A stretch of 64,000 nucleotides of DNA from Chrysophaeum taylorii (Eukaryota > Sar > Pelagophyceae > Pelagomonadales > Pelagomonadaceae), in assembly GCA_029834535.1 (NCBI GenBank), contig JAQMWT010000664.1, positions 124,001 through 188,000 of the forward strand, in the 5' to 3' direction. This document shows, piece by piece, positions 32,200 to 43,099 of the stretch. Under the pieces are notes generated by a model. That model ran no database searches and was not told the origin of the DNA. It saw only the letters and a program-made list of their open reading frames with translations. Each line of letters begins with the position of its first letter. The first letter of the stretch is position 1. The translations under genes and the position numbers were made by a program.

Positions 32200-32576
32200 C
32201 GCGGGGGGGTTCTCCCCTCCCGCCCATCCCACTCGAGCGTGTGGCCCATGACACCAACACGAACGTGCACGCCGGCCCTCTCAATAAGCGGTCTGTCTCA
32301 CAGTGGGAGAGCGTTGAGGCCTTTGCGCGCACACTACATACTGAATATTCATGATTTGACGCAGCACTTTTTTTTTCAGTCTCTGAGAGAGAAACCCTTT
32401 GAGATTTCTATAATTATCTGGAAGTTTCCATTTCCAGAGATTTCCATTTTCTTTTCCGCGCGAGTCATATCGAACACACCCGGCACCAAAAGTGGACGAT
32501 CAACAACCAGGTTTTTTTTCCAAGGTGTGGTGGGACTGCGTGCGTCGACTGAAGGAACATTCTCCTGACCACCGCG

Positions 32577-34880
32577 TTGACGTTTACCAGTGGGGAGGCG
32601 ACGACGCATGTGTGTATCCGGTGCTGGGAGCGCCTGAAGGCGACGAGAGACTTCAAGAAAAGGGCACATGGCAGACGACCAAGCCCTCTTGGGGCCGGCC
32701 CACTTCAAGGCTGCGCATCCGGAGGAGGATTCGACGAGCTGGGACGTCAACAGCTCACCAAGAAACAGAAGACAGACCAAGAAAAGGAGGGCGTTACGAT
32801 GGCCGTGGGCGTTGTGGCAGCCTCGAAGGGTAAATGGGATATTACGAGATACTTCATGGCCATGCCCAGCCAGGCAAAGCACTCTTCCCTGCTGGCGTTC
32901 TCGGCTCGGCACTACATGTACACGTCGCAGCGGATTATTTCCAAGCGCACCTTTGACGACGAAGATCATCGCAACCTAATTGAGGCGTATTACCGCGGCG
33001 GTGGCGGGAAAGGCAAGTGCCCGTTCATGACTCGAAAGGCGCTGTTTGAATGGGTGGACGCTGAATTTCGTTGCTTTGTTCGAATCTTGAAGCACGTCGT
33101 TAAGGAGTGTTATGATGAAGCGGCTTTTGGCAATCCATTCGCCCAGGTGCTGCATGACGGCGGGACACTCAAGGATAAGAAATTCAAGCGACAGGCCATT
33201 GGCCTAACCTTCATCCGGCCCGATTGGAGTGGCATTGAGACACGACGGAACCGATTCCGGCACGGCTTCTCTGCTCGGTTCTGTGGTCGTGGAGCGTGCG
33301 GGAATCGATATCGATTTGGCGGCCGTAACCATTGTTCAAGACCGGGCTGCAATTGGCGCCGCCGAAGTATTTTTTGTTGAGGTCGAAGCGTGTGACATGC
33401 TTGATATCTCAAAAATCTCGGCAACGGCATGTGGCGACTTGACACGATCCAGAGGCAAGCAGGTGATCAATCCATTCCCAGCTGGCCAGGAGCTGCTGAA
33501 CCGTGCCCACGATGAAGCCAAGTACTTTTCTTACGGCACACGTTTGAAGGATCTGCATGCGCTTTTGCCATTACAGCCGGGGAAATAAATCGCCGAAGCT
33601 CAAGCTCGACCTCAATAAGACGAGGCTCCGGGCGCGATACCAACTTATTCGTCCCTTGCTGCGTATGCACCACGCGCTCAAACTGTACACGGCTACCAAC
33701 ATTGGACTCCCTTGGACAATCAGTGATGAGCAATGGGTGGCGTTGGCTGAAGGCGATGTTTGCTATATATATAACGGATGAGGTCGTTGTTTTCGTGCAA
33801 CATGAACACTTATACCATAAGGGGGCGTGCGCCGCATTGATCAAGCACAACATGATCGAGTCTCTGCGAGCTGGGACGCTAGAAGTCATTGATCTCCCGA
33901 ACATAATTAACTGCGAAATCCATGCCACGTAAGACTGTCTCGATGTTGACGACCTCTGCGAGACCGGTAAAATCTGTCTTGAGCGGGCTATTCTCGAATA
34001 TGTGAGCGTCGTTTTTTTTGCGGGAATAATGAAAGCTACGTGCGTCACTTCGACTACGAATTCAACGATCGCGAGCTGATTGCCTTCCTTCTTGACTTTA
34101 GGACTATCAACTGCTGGCACCTGTCGTCCAATCAGAGAGCTCAGGCCAGGAAGTTGCTCAAGGAAGAATATGTGATTTACGCACGGACTACATTCCACCA
34201 CGAAAAGGAAAAGACTTCCTCAGAGTCTGCGCCGCCCTCCGAGCCTGCGCCTGCCCGCAGTCTCTTGGCGGCACTCGACGCACCCGGCGCTTGGGACGAC
34301 GACATTAGTGGCGATGAGCCTTCTTTTGCTATGCCCTGAGAACCAGATGCCCAATTTCAATGTGGAGGAGTTTGAACAGGTCTTCACTCAATGGATCGGG
34401 CTCTCGAGATCGCTCAACTGGAAAGAACATTATCCTGATCTATCTGAGAAGAAGGATGAAGTCTCAGCTTCACAGTTCTGGCTGTGCTCGACGTTTAAAA
34501 GCTGTATCGACCGCTCACCAAGGAGCAGTAAGGGTTCAGTAAGGGTTCAGTAAGGGTTCCTTCCTTCCGGACATGGCGAGAGCCTCCTCTAAGGGTTTTT
34601 TTCAATTGGTATACATGGCGCGCAGAGCTACTACTGTGAGCGCTGCCTGAGCATTGGAAATCTTGTCCTGACCGAGGGAAAGAAACACGTTGCTCCTCGG
34701 CGCGGAAGGCCACGGACGAATTTGGCAGTATACTGCGCATGAACAAGAATTTCTTCATTGCGGCGGCGGCCCGGATTAAGTACAGGAACCTCGGACCGAG
34801 TTTTTCAAAAAACGCCGGGAGCACCATGATTCCCCGAAGGCTCTTTGGAGATGGAGGTTGATGAGGAAGAACCAGACGAA
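32577..34880 (+). pseudogene. BED-finger hAT transposase (hAT family 1, copy E)
   Basis: The N-terminus has a BED-type finger: 'HVCIRCWERLKATRDF' (about 32607-32655) followed in another frame by the histidine half 'AHFKAAHPEE' (about 32698-32728). It continues with 'GKWDITRYFMAMPSQAKHSS' (32830-32890), 'FVRILKHVVKECYDEAAFGN' (33074-33135), 'GDLTRSRGKQVINPFPAGQE' (33432-33490), 'DLNKTRLRARYQLIRPLL' (33610-33662), 'DEQWVALAEGDV' (33725-33760) and 'NDRELIAFLLDFRTI' (34063-34108). A C-terminal 'YYCERCLSIGNLVLTEGKKH' block (34630-34690) ends the series. The same series is found in the minus-strand remnant at 89-1690. Several frame changes are present. A triple 'agtaagggttc' at 34526-34559 interrupts the C-terminal part. 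Confidence 0.7.
34526..34559. repeat. Triple 11-bp repeat 'agtaagggttc'
   Basis: Three tandem copies inside the C-terminal region of the hAT copy E transposase remnant. Confidence 0.9.
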
Positions 34881-35230
34881 GATACCGAGGTCGTTCGTTC
34901 ACATCGCCTGAAGTAAGAAACACTGAACCCCATCCACGGTAACTCCTCCTTCGCCCCGAATTTCACGCGAATGAATCTAAGAGCACCAGACCTAGGAGGC
35001 AATAGCGCGCGGGGAGCACGGAACTGACGGGGCACGGCAGGGACCGGCGCTGGCGTTAAAAAAGGAGGACTTCACAAAGGTTCACTTTAGCCACGTAGGG
35101 CGACGTGTTCACTTCAAATCACTTCACCAATATTGCGTGGCTGGTGAAGTGGTTCACGTTCACTTGCTGAAGTGAATTCCCAGCGCTGCTTATTTTTGAG
35201 CCAGTCTGCGCTCGACTGGACCGGGTCGCT

Positions 35231-36696
35231 CTTGGGATCATGGTTTACGTACCCAGGGATAATGAATTTTGGGTAAAAACCCCTATGGCACTATAAGAAG
35301 TCCAATGTTGGGATCAAGTATTAAACGGTGCTACGTGGCTGCAACCCTGCCCTGACTCGCTTGGAACCGCTCTAGAAAGAGGGACGCGCACAGTGGTGGC
35401 GGTGCGGGTGCTTGAAGATTTTGGTGTGGTGTGGGGTGGGGTGGGGTGGGGTGGCAGCCGAGCCTGGAATGGCAGCGCGCTTAGTTGCGGCCGCGATGTC
35501 CCGCGATGTCGAGCAGGCTTCGCGCTCAACGGCGCCTCTCCGCCGTGCGCTTTGGCACCGCGACCACAGCCCCGCTTGCGGAAGGGTAGAGGATAATCGT
35601 GTTTTCCGGGACTTGAGCGTGCTTGAGGCGAATGGCGAGAGCGAGAGCGTGCTTGCACTTGTAATAGTGCCAGAACTTGGGGCAGATGCACGTGTAGAAC
35701 GTGTATGCGATCGATGTTCCCCGGGTCCAGCCTTTTTGAGGACGTGGGCCGCCCCGACGATGCTCAGAGCCTCGTGTCCAGTGACTTCTCGTCCAGGGTG
35801 GTGCGAGACAAGCCGCCGTTTTCCGCGACGTCGACAAAGTCACGGAGAAATCGAAGGGTCTGCTAGCTCTTGGTCGCCTTGACAGAAAAAAATGCCCTTG
35901 ACTGCTGCTTCGTGTCCGGACGACGACGAGAGCAAGACGAAGGTGTCGGACTTGACTTTCTCGAGGAAGTCGCCATCGAGCTTATGCCAGAGTGAATGTA
36001 CTCCTGCGCCTCCTTCAAAATCCCTGCCGTTGATCTATCTGCGGGTGCTGAGCAATAAAATAGGCATCGTTTTGGCTCCTCCGAGTCTCGAGGTACCGGA
36101 CGATGCTTCTCCAGGCTGGAAGAACCTACTACGCCGACGACCTCGCGGGCAGTGCCATCCTCCTTGATGAGGTTGTTGCAGGATTCGTCGTTGCCGTTGT
36201 TGTCGCGCGGCGTACTGGGAGCACCCGTTTGAGCCCGTATCCAGCCGGCCATTTTCTCATACTTCGCCAGACCGTACTCTACGGGCACCAGAGACTTGGA
36301 TGTGAATGCGGGGCACTTCTCGGTCCACTCGTCCGTGAAGCGACGACGCAGGTGTACCTTGTCGAGACAAACCGCCGCCGATCGTGACGACGACGACGCT
36401 AATTTGCTCCATCTCGCAGCATACAGGACGTTCCGTCGCACTCGTTCCCAGTGATTATCGCATCGCATCGCATCGCATCGCATCGCATCTTGTCTTATCT
36501 TATCTTCAAAAAGCAGCGACAAATAATATCTCGTCGAGTGGTCGCTGCCGTCGCTCCGCCATATGCTGAACGCTGGTGATTTTTTTCGTCGTGTGCATCA
36601 GGAGTGACGTCACGACTTGAAGACTTCTTATAGTGCCATACCCAAAATTTATTATCCCTGGGTACCTAAACCATGATCCCCCAAGGGCATTTTCCC
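35231..36696 (-). mobile_element. MULE family 2, copy G with terminal inverted repeats
   Basis: The left end 'gggatcatggtttacgtacc' and the right end, read in reverse, 'GGGATCATGGTTTAGGTACC' form an inverted repeat. It continues for about 40 bp and again through 'tggcactataagaagtc'. The right end extends further to 'ttttccc' as in copy H. The minus strand encodes the C-terminal half of the family 2 transposase: 'LDKVHLRRRFTDEWTEKCP', 'STPRDNNGNDESCN' and an intact SWIM finger 'CICPKFWHYYKCKHALALAI' (about 35630-35690), giving CxC-x9-CxH. The catalytic N-terminal half is missing, so the copy is non-autonomous. It contains a (GCATC)n run at 36459-36489. Confidence 0.7.
36459..36489. repeat. (GCATC)n microsatellite
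   Basis: Six tandem 'gcatc' units inside MULE copy G. Confidence 0.95.
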
Positions 36697-36904
36697 GCGC
36701 TCGACTGCGCTCCTCCGAAGTTTGCGATCACTATCGAGCAGCGGTTGAGAGTGGCGACTGTAGGCGACCTATGCTCTCCGCGCGCGCGGCCGTCATGGTC
36801 AAGGATGCGAATAGTCTCGTAAAAGAAACCGCGGTTTGCTCGGAAGGCTCAGGATGCATCACAAGTCCGCGGCAAGTAGAAATCGATGACGTGCCGGCGG
36901 AACA

Positions 36905-37032
36905 AGAGCGTCCTTGGGCATTACGCGGGAGGGCGACAAAAAAAGTGTAGCCATTGCCGCCTTTAAAGCGAAGAGTGACGCGCACTCGAGAGGCGGGTGC
37001 TCGCAGCGCGCGGCTCGATCCGTCCTGGTAAT
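36905..37032 (+). repeat. Repeat X, copy 2
   Basis: Matches 30855-31030 ('aacaagagcgtc', 'gccgcctttaaagcgaagag', 'gaggcgggtgctcg') but lacks the (GCCATY)n expansion. It ends about 12 bp before the terminus of hAT copy B. Confidence 0.7.
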
Positions 37033-37789
37033 TATTGTAAAGATGCTCACGGACAATTTACCCGCATCCGAGGCGTGTCCGTATCCGCTCATCATCCGCG
37101 TCCGCGTGTTATCCGCATCCGCGACATGTCCGCATCCGCGGCGTGTCCGCATCTACTACGGAGCTGCAGCCGTATCCGCAGTGGTCTAACCGCACTCGTT
37201 GGGACGTCCGTGTGCCTGCCGTCTAGCGTGTATCTGCGTATGTCGGCGGCGGCGTCCAAGGCACGCTTGCGCTTGCGGCTGCTCCGAGTCTGCAGGGTGT
37301 CCGCGGCGGTTGCAGGGGAAGGAAAAGAGGCTAGCTGGAGTTTATGCCGCGCCCTTGCCATGAAACACATCCAATTACGTAACTGTGCCCTCGCCCGTTT
37401 TTGATCGGAAGTTTGTTTACGTGCATCATAGTGCGCGATCGTGAAGCCCGCCGGGACCCGGGTGGGATGGGGAGCCAGAAAAGGCTCGACGGTATTGGGC
37501 TTACGGCTCAAGGCTGCGAGATGGACACGCAACCGGCGGTGCGAACAGGAAGGAGGCGGCGCCAAGGGCAAGGCAGGGTGAGAGCTGCCGACGAGAAGAT
37601 GGCGTAGAAGCCACGGGCCGGGAGTTGGTTCGTGCGAGGAGAAGAGGCCGCAGGAAACGGAGACACGTCATAAGAGGCGGCGAAAGAAAAAAGAATGCCG
37701 TCATCAAGGGTAGAGCGAGAAAACGCCCAGATGAGGTGCGAGGACTATAGGCGATCAAGTGTTTGTGTTTTCAAAAGGCGCCGGACTCT

Positions 37790-40180
37790 TCATCATCAAC
37801 CTTGGCGTCGTCGTACTCGAGATTGTCGTGCTCACCAGTGGTGTGTTTGGCGTTTCTTTGAACAACACCCAAAGCCGGTCGTAGTCGATGCCGCCGTCGA
37901 GTTTCTTTCTTCCAGAAAAAACGAGAAGTCATGTTTGATGATTACAAAAGCCTTGAGCAGCAGCCTGGGCCTGAGGCGAGAGCGAAGCGGCATCTTGGTC
38001 AGCTTCGTGAACCTGAAGACCCGCTCCTCGTGAGCTTCAGTGATCTGTGCGCAGCCCTTACTCTCAAACAGCAAGGTCGCCGTCGGGTATTCGTCGCGGA
38101 TCATCGAGTTCGCATACATCTTTTTGTCATATCGAGACGCTTGCCGCGAACTCCATCTTCGACAACGAATTGCTGGTATGTATCATAAGTCAGCGCCCGG
38201 AACTTAGCCAGCTCGATGTGAGCGTCGTGTTTCTGCCGCGTAGTGACTGGCTCAAAATAGTGACTGGCTCATAATACCCTTACCCTGATCGCCAACCGCA
38301 TGGTTGCGATGGAGGACGGTGCCTCATGAATCCTGAGCCTAGCGAGGGCATCCGCCCTCCCGGCGTAGGTTGGCACCTATTCGCCTCCCGGGCGGCCCGG
38401 TTGGCAGCCGGAACGTTCGCAGTGGGACGGGGTATGGCCGCGGGGCGCAGACGGAAGGTTATCGACGAGTTGGTTGTCAGTCACATCGCGGTCTCCTCGT
38501 CGCATGGCGACAAGCTTGATGATCACTCTCCGCCGACCCACCTTTCGGCGCCCCTCGTCTACAGGCCCGTGATTCCGGACTGGCTCCTGTCGGTCCGGCC
38601 TGGCTCCCATGCTCGGGAGAGGTCTGAAGTTAGTTAGTTAGTGACTGGCTCATCCGCTGATTCATCGTCATCGCCGAGGTCGAGAAGATCGTCGTCGGAG
38701 TCGGAGTCGGCAGTACGACGTTTCTTCTTATAGGGCAAAGGCTGCGTCGGTTCTGGCTGAAGCGAAGCGAGTCTCTCTGCTGCTTCCTTCCTCCAAAGCT
38801 GCCTCGAACGTGACATCAGTCGCGAGCTTGGCTTGTGCCTGCGGCAGAATCTTCTGGTTGAGCTTGAGCGTTGGATAGCAACAGCATCAAATCATCACCG
38901 CTTTCGCCGGCGCGCGGCGCAGGTGGCGCCGCTTCTGTTTTTCGACAAGCACCTAACGGAAAGTTTGAATGGACTGGTCAACATCATCCCGCGGAACGTT
39001 GTCTAATTAATTTGCGATTCGGGCCAGTGCTGGTATGCCGTCTTGGGACACGCAGCTCCCGTTTCTCAAGCGACTTGATGCAACGATAAACGTAGACTCG
39101 CTCCATGTCGGCGGCCACTGGTACGTCGCCTTGGGTCTGGAGAGTGAGTTTCACGGGTGGCTGCACGGCCGCCTCGAGCTGCGAGGTGACGCTCCATTCG
39201 AAGTCAGTAAATGGCCGAGGAACCTTGCCGAAAGACGCGGAGTAAGAAGCGGACCCGGCGGCTCTAGACGGGGTGTCTGTAGTCGCATCTGTATCAGAAC
39301 CTAGGCTCTCGTACTGGTCGCGCAACACGTCCTCTATCTCTAGCGCTGGATATCATCCTTGTTGGCTTTTCTTTGACGGACCTCGCCGGTGACAATCTGC
39401 GAGGTGGAGAACGGCGACTTGCCTTGGATAATAAATTCGTCGTAGATGGCCGGATACACTGTCCCTTAATTAAACGCAGACACCCGCCCCGGGTGTTCGA
39501 TGGCTCCTTGATTGAATCATCCTTTCTCTTGCAAGCCTGCCGAGGACCAGTGGCAGCTTGTTGTTGCCGCCCGGTAGGATGCATCTCATTTGAAACGCGA
39601 CGCTCTTCTCCGAAACGCCGCCGTCGGTGGACATGCAGGCCAGTGGGCCGTTCGCCACTCCGAAGAACGACTTGAGAATTGACTCGTACAAGCGAGACTG
39701 GCTAGCCACCTCATCGTCGTCGGCATCAGAGACACCCCCTTCGTCCGTCCGTCCTCGGTAGTAGTTCCATCAGTGGCATGCGGCATTCTCGATAGGCGTT
39801 GACGAGGCTCTGAGCAGCCTTTACGCGCTCATCGTTCTCTTTATCCATCTTCTCGTACCGCGCCTTCATGCTCACAAACGAATGAAATGGCCTCGAACTC
39901 CGGCATGGAACTCAGAAAAAACTCGCGCTCGTTGTTGTCGTGGACTTCGTACTCCGGACACGAGATCTTCACCGCCTCTTTCTGCACTCCGCAGCTCGGA
40001 AATTTGTGCTTTGGTTGTTGGTGCTCAACGACAAATGCCTGCCATTCTCTTCGACGTTCAGCAGCAGCAGCAGCAGCAGCAGTCCACCCTTCCACCAGGT
40101 GCCAGGCATGGCAAATTGGTATTCCTTCGAAAAGTCTTCGAACACCACGAGCTTTTTTCCTCTGCGCAGCACCTTCTGAA
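37790..40180 (-). pseudogene. hAT-family transposase (family 2, copy B)
   Basis: The coding blocks of copy A recur on the minus strand: 'KLVVFEDFSKEYQF' (about 40110-40150), 'FFGVANGPLACMSTDGG' (39620-39670), 'DTDATTDTPSR' (39265-39300), 'SDDDLLDLGDD' (38665-38700, interrupted by the SINE-like insert), 'IRDEYPTATLLFESKGC' (38050-38105) and the acidic end 'EYDDAKVDDEESGAF' (about 37785-37830). The block containing DGWT in copy A falls in a deleted part (the sequence passes from about 39360 to the 'GSDTDATT' region without it). The copy therefore lacks the first catalytic Asp region and is non-autonomous. Confidence 0.65.
38272..38638 (+). mobile_element. SINE-like retroposon with (GTTA)n tail and 14-bp target duplication
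   Basis: The insert splits hAT copy B. The 14-bp sequence 'tagtgactggctca' stands directly before it (38258-38271) and again directly after it (38639-38652), while copy A has it once at the corresponding place. The insert is 367 bp, starts near 'taatacccttaccctgatc', shares the head 'ggttgcgatggaggacgg' and the last 70 bp with 7072-7412, and ends in 'gttagttagtta'. Long variable-length duplication and a simple-repeat tail are the signature of LINE-driven target-primed insertion. No protein is encoded. A third, partial relative of the 3' end is at 48609-48690. Confidence 0.75.
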
Positions 40181-40598
40181 CCCTCCCGATGCTGATGTCA
40201 TGACCGCTTCTTGCTCGGTGTGTCGCGAGACGAGGTTAAAGTTAAGGATTGAGTGGGGTTGGACCCATTGTTTGTTTCAAGCAGCGGAGACGCGACACGG
40301 AGAGACGCGACGCTCCCACACCGCAGGCGTCCGCATCATTTGCTGGGTGTCTGCATCCGCGAGGTGTCCGCAGGGTGTCCGCATCCGTAGGGTGTCCCCT
40401 GGTCGCGGACGCTTGCGGTCACGGTCCACATCCGCGGGTGCGGACACGATCCGCGTCCGTGAGCTTTTTCTTTAATGTTGTCTTTGAAGAAGGCCTCGAC
40501 GGCATCATCATCGTTTAACTAGTTCGGATTTCAACCATCTCGGCGTCGACATCTCGGCGTCGACACTCTCGCGCTCCAACGCCTCTCCCTATCGTCCC

Positions 40599-41048
40599 AT
40601 GCCGACCTCGAGGAAGCGCCGACTCAACGCGATCCCCTTGCCCCCCGCCTCGAGTGTCGTCGTCGACGCTGCGGTCAATATTGAACTCGGCATGTCGCAT
40701 TCGCTGACGGACCTCGCCTCGAAGTTCAAATTGGTGCCGCGAGACGCGTACCTGCTGAGATAGCTGTTCTTTTACCTCGGCTTCAGCGTGGAAAAACACT
40801 GCGACGTGCTCGACGAGCTCGCCTACTTGGAAGAGCGCCACGTCGACACGCTCTGTAGAATGTTGGAGTCGGCGGGGATGAGTTATGTCGGCAAGGGGAG
40901 GGTCGCCCGATTCTTTCGGGCGCAGATCCCTTGGCTTCGCCAGAATCGTCGGCGTCGTCACTTTTCCCCCACCTGCCTGCGGAGTCTCCTCCTCAACTTC
41001 GCGCGTTCTTTGGCCACGCTGGCGGTGTTACGACCAGAGCTAGAATGA
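40599..41048 (+). pseudogene. Unidentified coding block with in-frame stop
   Basis: From ATG 40599 one frame reads through a single in-frame TAG at about 40761 to a stop at 41048. It contains 'VLDELAYLEERHVDTLCRML' and 'SYVGKGRVARFF', a helical, charged protein without a family I recognise. It is upstream of the recombinase-like block at 42180-43000 and may belong to the same element. Confidence 0.3.
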
Positions 41049-42175
41049 ATGAATTTTCGCATATGATCGGCGTGCATCCTGACGATCCCGACTGGTGGCG
41101 CTTTGCCTTGCGCGGGACGTACCAGGTGTACACGTACGAATGGGCATTTTAGAAGGGCGTTGGAGGCCACCACCACATCATCCGAGAGACTCCGAGCCAC
41201 CACGTTCAACAACAAAAGGTACCGACTTCTCTATGCCGCGCGCGCGGGTGTCGCGCTGGACTGCTTCGGCCTTTTTTACTTACTATAGGCTTGAAGCGCA
41301 TCCCCAGCTGCCGAGCCTTGCACACAAGCCCAATGTTGAAGTGCCTGTGAACTGTCTCAACAGCGCGTACGCGATCGGCGGCGTTCCCGGCTTTTTTGGA
41401 GCCCTCATTCTCCAATTGCGCGTTGGAAACAAGGCATACCTCGACAGCAGTCATCGAAACCATGCTGGATCGTGGTGGTCTCGCGCTGGAACGATAGCGG
41501 CATGGAGTCGTCTGTTCATCGCGGCGTTGATCGCTCCAAGTGGGTCTCAGCGATGCTTGGATGCGATGCTTGGATGCTCAAAGGAACTCATCGGCGAGTT
41601 GGTCAAGAGCATCGCCAGCGAAAATCCCCGCTCGGGGTTCGAAAACCCGGGGTCGGTCGTCGGTACGTGCCAACGATCACAGACCGCGCGGGATTCCGTT
41701 CGAGAGCTGATCATTTTGATCTGGCGAGCGCCACCAAAGGAATCTACGTTGAGGGTAAGCCCACGACGGATGAAATAATGTACCATGACACACTTTTTTT
41801 GCCAAAGTCTCGGTTCGAATGTCTCGAGGGATAAGGTTATTATCCGTTCGGTCCAATTGCCAAGGACGATGTTTGTTTCTGGCAAGGGCAACGGATCGTC
41901 GGTACTCGGTTATTTCTTGCGTTGTTTTGCCAACTACTTAAATCATCCCAATTCGCACCAAGATAGTAGTTGCGTGCACTCACAAGAGAGCTTCTTTCGC
42001 GTAAGTTGGGACCCTAATGCACGCGTCGTTCGGCGACCTTTTTTTTAGCGGGCACACTGGGAGCGACCAGTATTCTCGCAAGCGCGAGAACATGTGGATC
42101 GACTTCGAACGCGTCGCGGCGTTGACCGACTACGAAGTCTTCATGAGCCACCCCTCCTTGGCTTCAGCTCGATGA
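41049..42175 (+). other. Degraded coding-like region, no family recognised
   Basis: Several short plus-strand frames (41095-41778, 41472-41834) look coding in composition, with segments such as 'DRAGFRSRADHFDLASATKG' and 'YSRKRENMWIDFERVAAL', but with many frame changes. Nothing can be assigned. Confidence 0.3.
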
Positions 42176-42179
42176 TGAA

Positions 42180-42997
42180 AACGGCGTCGTTACGCTCAAA
42201 CCTCCGCACGTTACCTGGGTGATTGCATATCTGAATTTCTGTGTTCTCGCAGCAAAAGACCAACCCATTATTATCAATACGGTGGTCGGAACGCCTAAAG
42301 CGAAGGCACTCGTGCCGTCGACGATGCAGCCCCGGTTGAGTGCACTAAGAGCAATGGCAGAACGCGTTTGGGGCACTGTTCGCTCTCCTTGGACCCACCC
42401 GGCTGTTAAACGCACCGTCGAGGAGAGGCTACACGAAGAGTACGTCGCTCTCATCACCGAGACGCCGCCGCGCGAAGTATCGCCTCCGCCCTGGTTTGAC
42501 GTCAATTGCTGGCTTCGACGTTTCGTTGGCGCTCATCGGTGGTGTCTTCGTGCCGTCGAGAGGATCTCGAAGGCATCCGCTCAACCGTCGATCAGGAGGT
42601 GCTTTCTGCATCTGGCGCTTTTCCGGATCATTTTCGGGTAGTGCCACGCGGGCCGACCAACCGAGGACGATGGCATCGACATCCGCGACAACCTCCTCGT
42701 CCCCGAAGACCACCACGGCAACGACATTCTCAACGAGAGCTCGCGGGGCTCCCCGACTTTATCGTCTTCACGTCGCCGCCCAAGGTGCACCACACGAAGA
42801 ACTGCAAGGAGTACAAGCGCGTCTACCACAACGACCGAAACCTCGCGTTGTGCCCGGTCTTGCGAATTGTGCACGTCGTGCTCACCTGCTTCATCCCCAA
42901 CAACGTAACGGAAGGGCCGCTCTTCCGCCACTACGATTTTGAGGAAGGTGGCGTCAAGTGCGGCGAGCCTTGGCAGGACGAAATGTTCCGCCGATAA
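42180..42997 (+). pseudogene. Tyrosine-recombinase-like (Crypton-type?) fragment
   Basis: The first part 'VTLKPPHVTWVIAYLNFCVL' (about 42185-42250) with 'LSALRAMAERVWG' (42337-42375) resembles the N-terminal helical domain of tyrosine recombinases. A later frame holds 'NCKEYKRVYHNDRNLALCPV' (about 42802-42860), close to the 'NP-xP-LCPVLAL' sequence that lies between the catalytic blocks of Crypton and DIRS recombinases. The catalytic HxxR and final Tyr blocks were not found downstream, so the identification is tentative. The frame changes at about 42500-42650. Confidence 0.25.
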
Positions 42998-43099
42998 TAC
43001 TTGCAGCGGATGTTCGTGGCCGCAGGTGCGGGTAGTTAATTCCTCTTGTAACTAACGGTGATGTTCCCCGGCGCATGCATGCTGGGATGGACAACACCC

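Larger units (their letters stand above)
31040..32560. other. Intergenic with microsatellites, no recognised gene
   Basis: Short frames on both strands without family features. It contains (GACT)n at 31533-31563, a (GTC)n tract at 31660-31680 and (CGACA)n at 32158-32199. Confidence 0.5.
37045..40464 (-). mobile_element. hAT family 2, copy B (inverted relative to copy A)
   Basis: It begins 'gctcacggac' (37045) and ends 'gtccgtgagc' (40464), a 10-bp perfect inverted terminus, with dense 'tgtccgcatccg' units inside both ends. The interior is the reverse complement of copy A over nearly its whole length, with a 367-bp SINE-like insertion at 38272-38638. Flanking 8-bp sequences do not match, so a target duplication cannot be shown. 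Confidence 0.75.
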
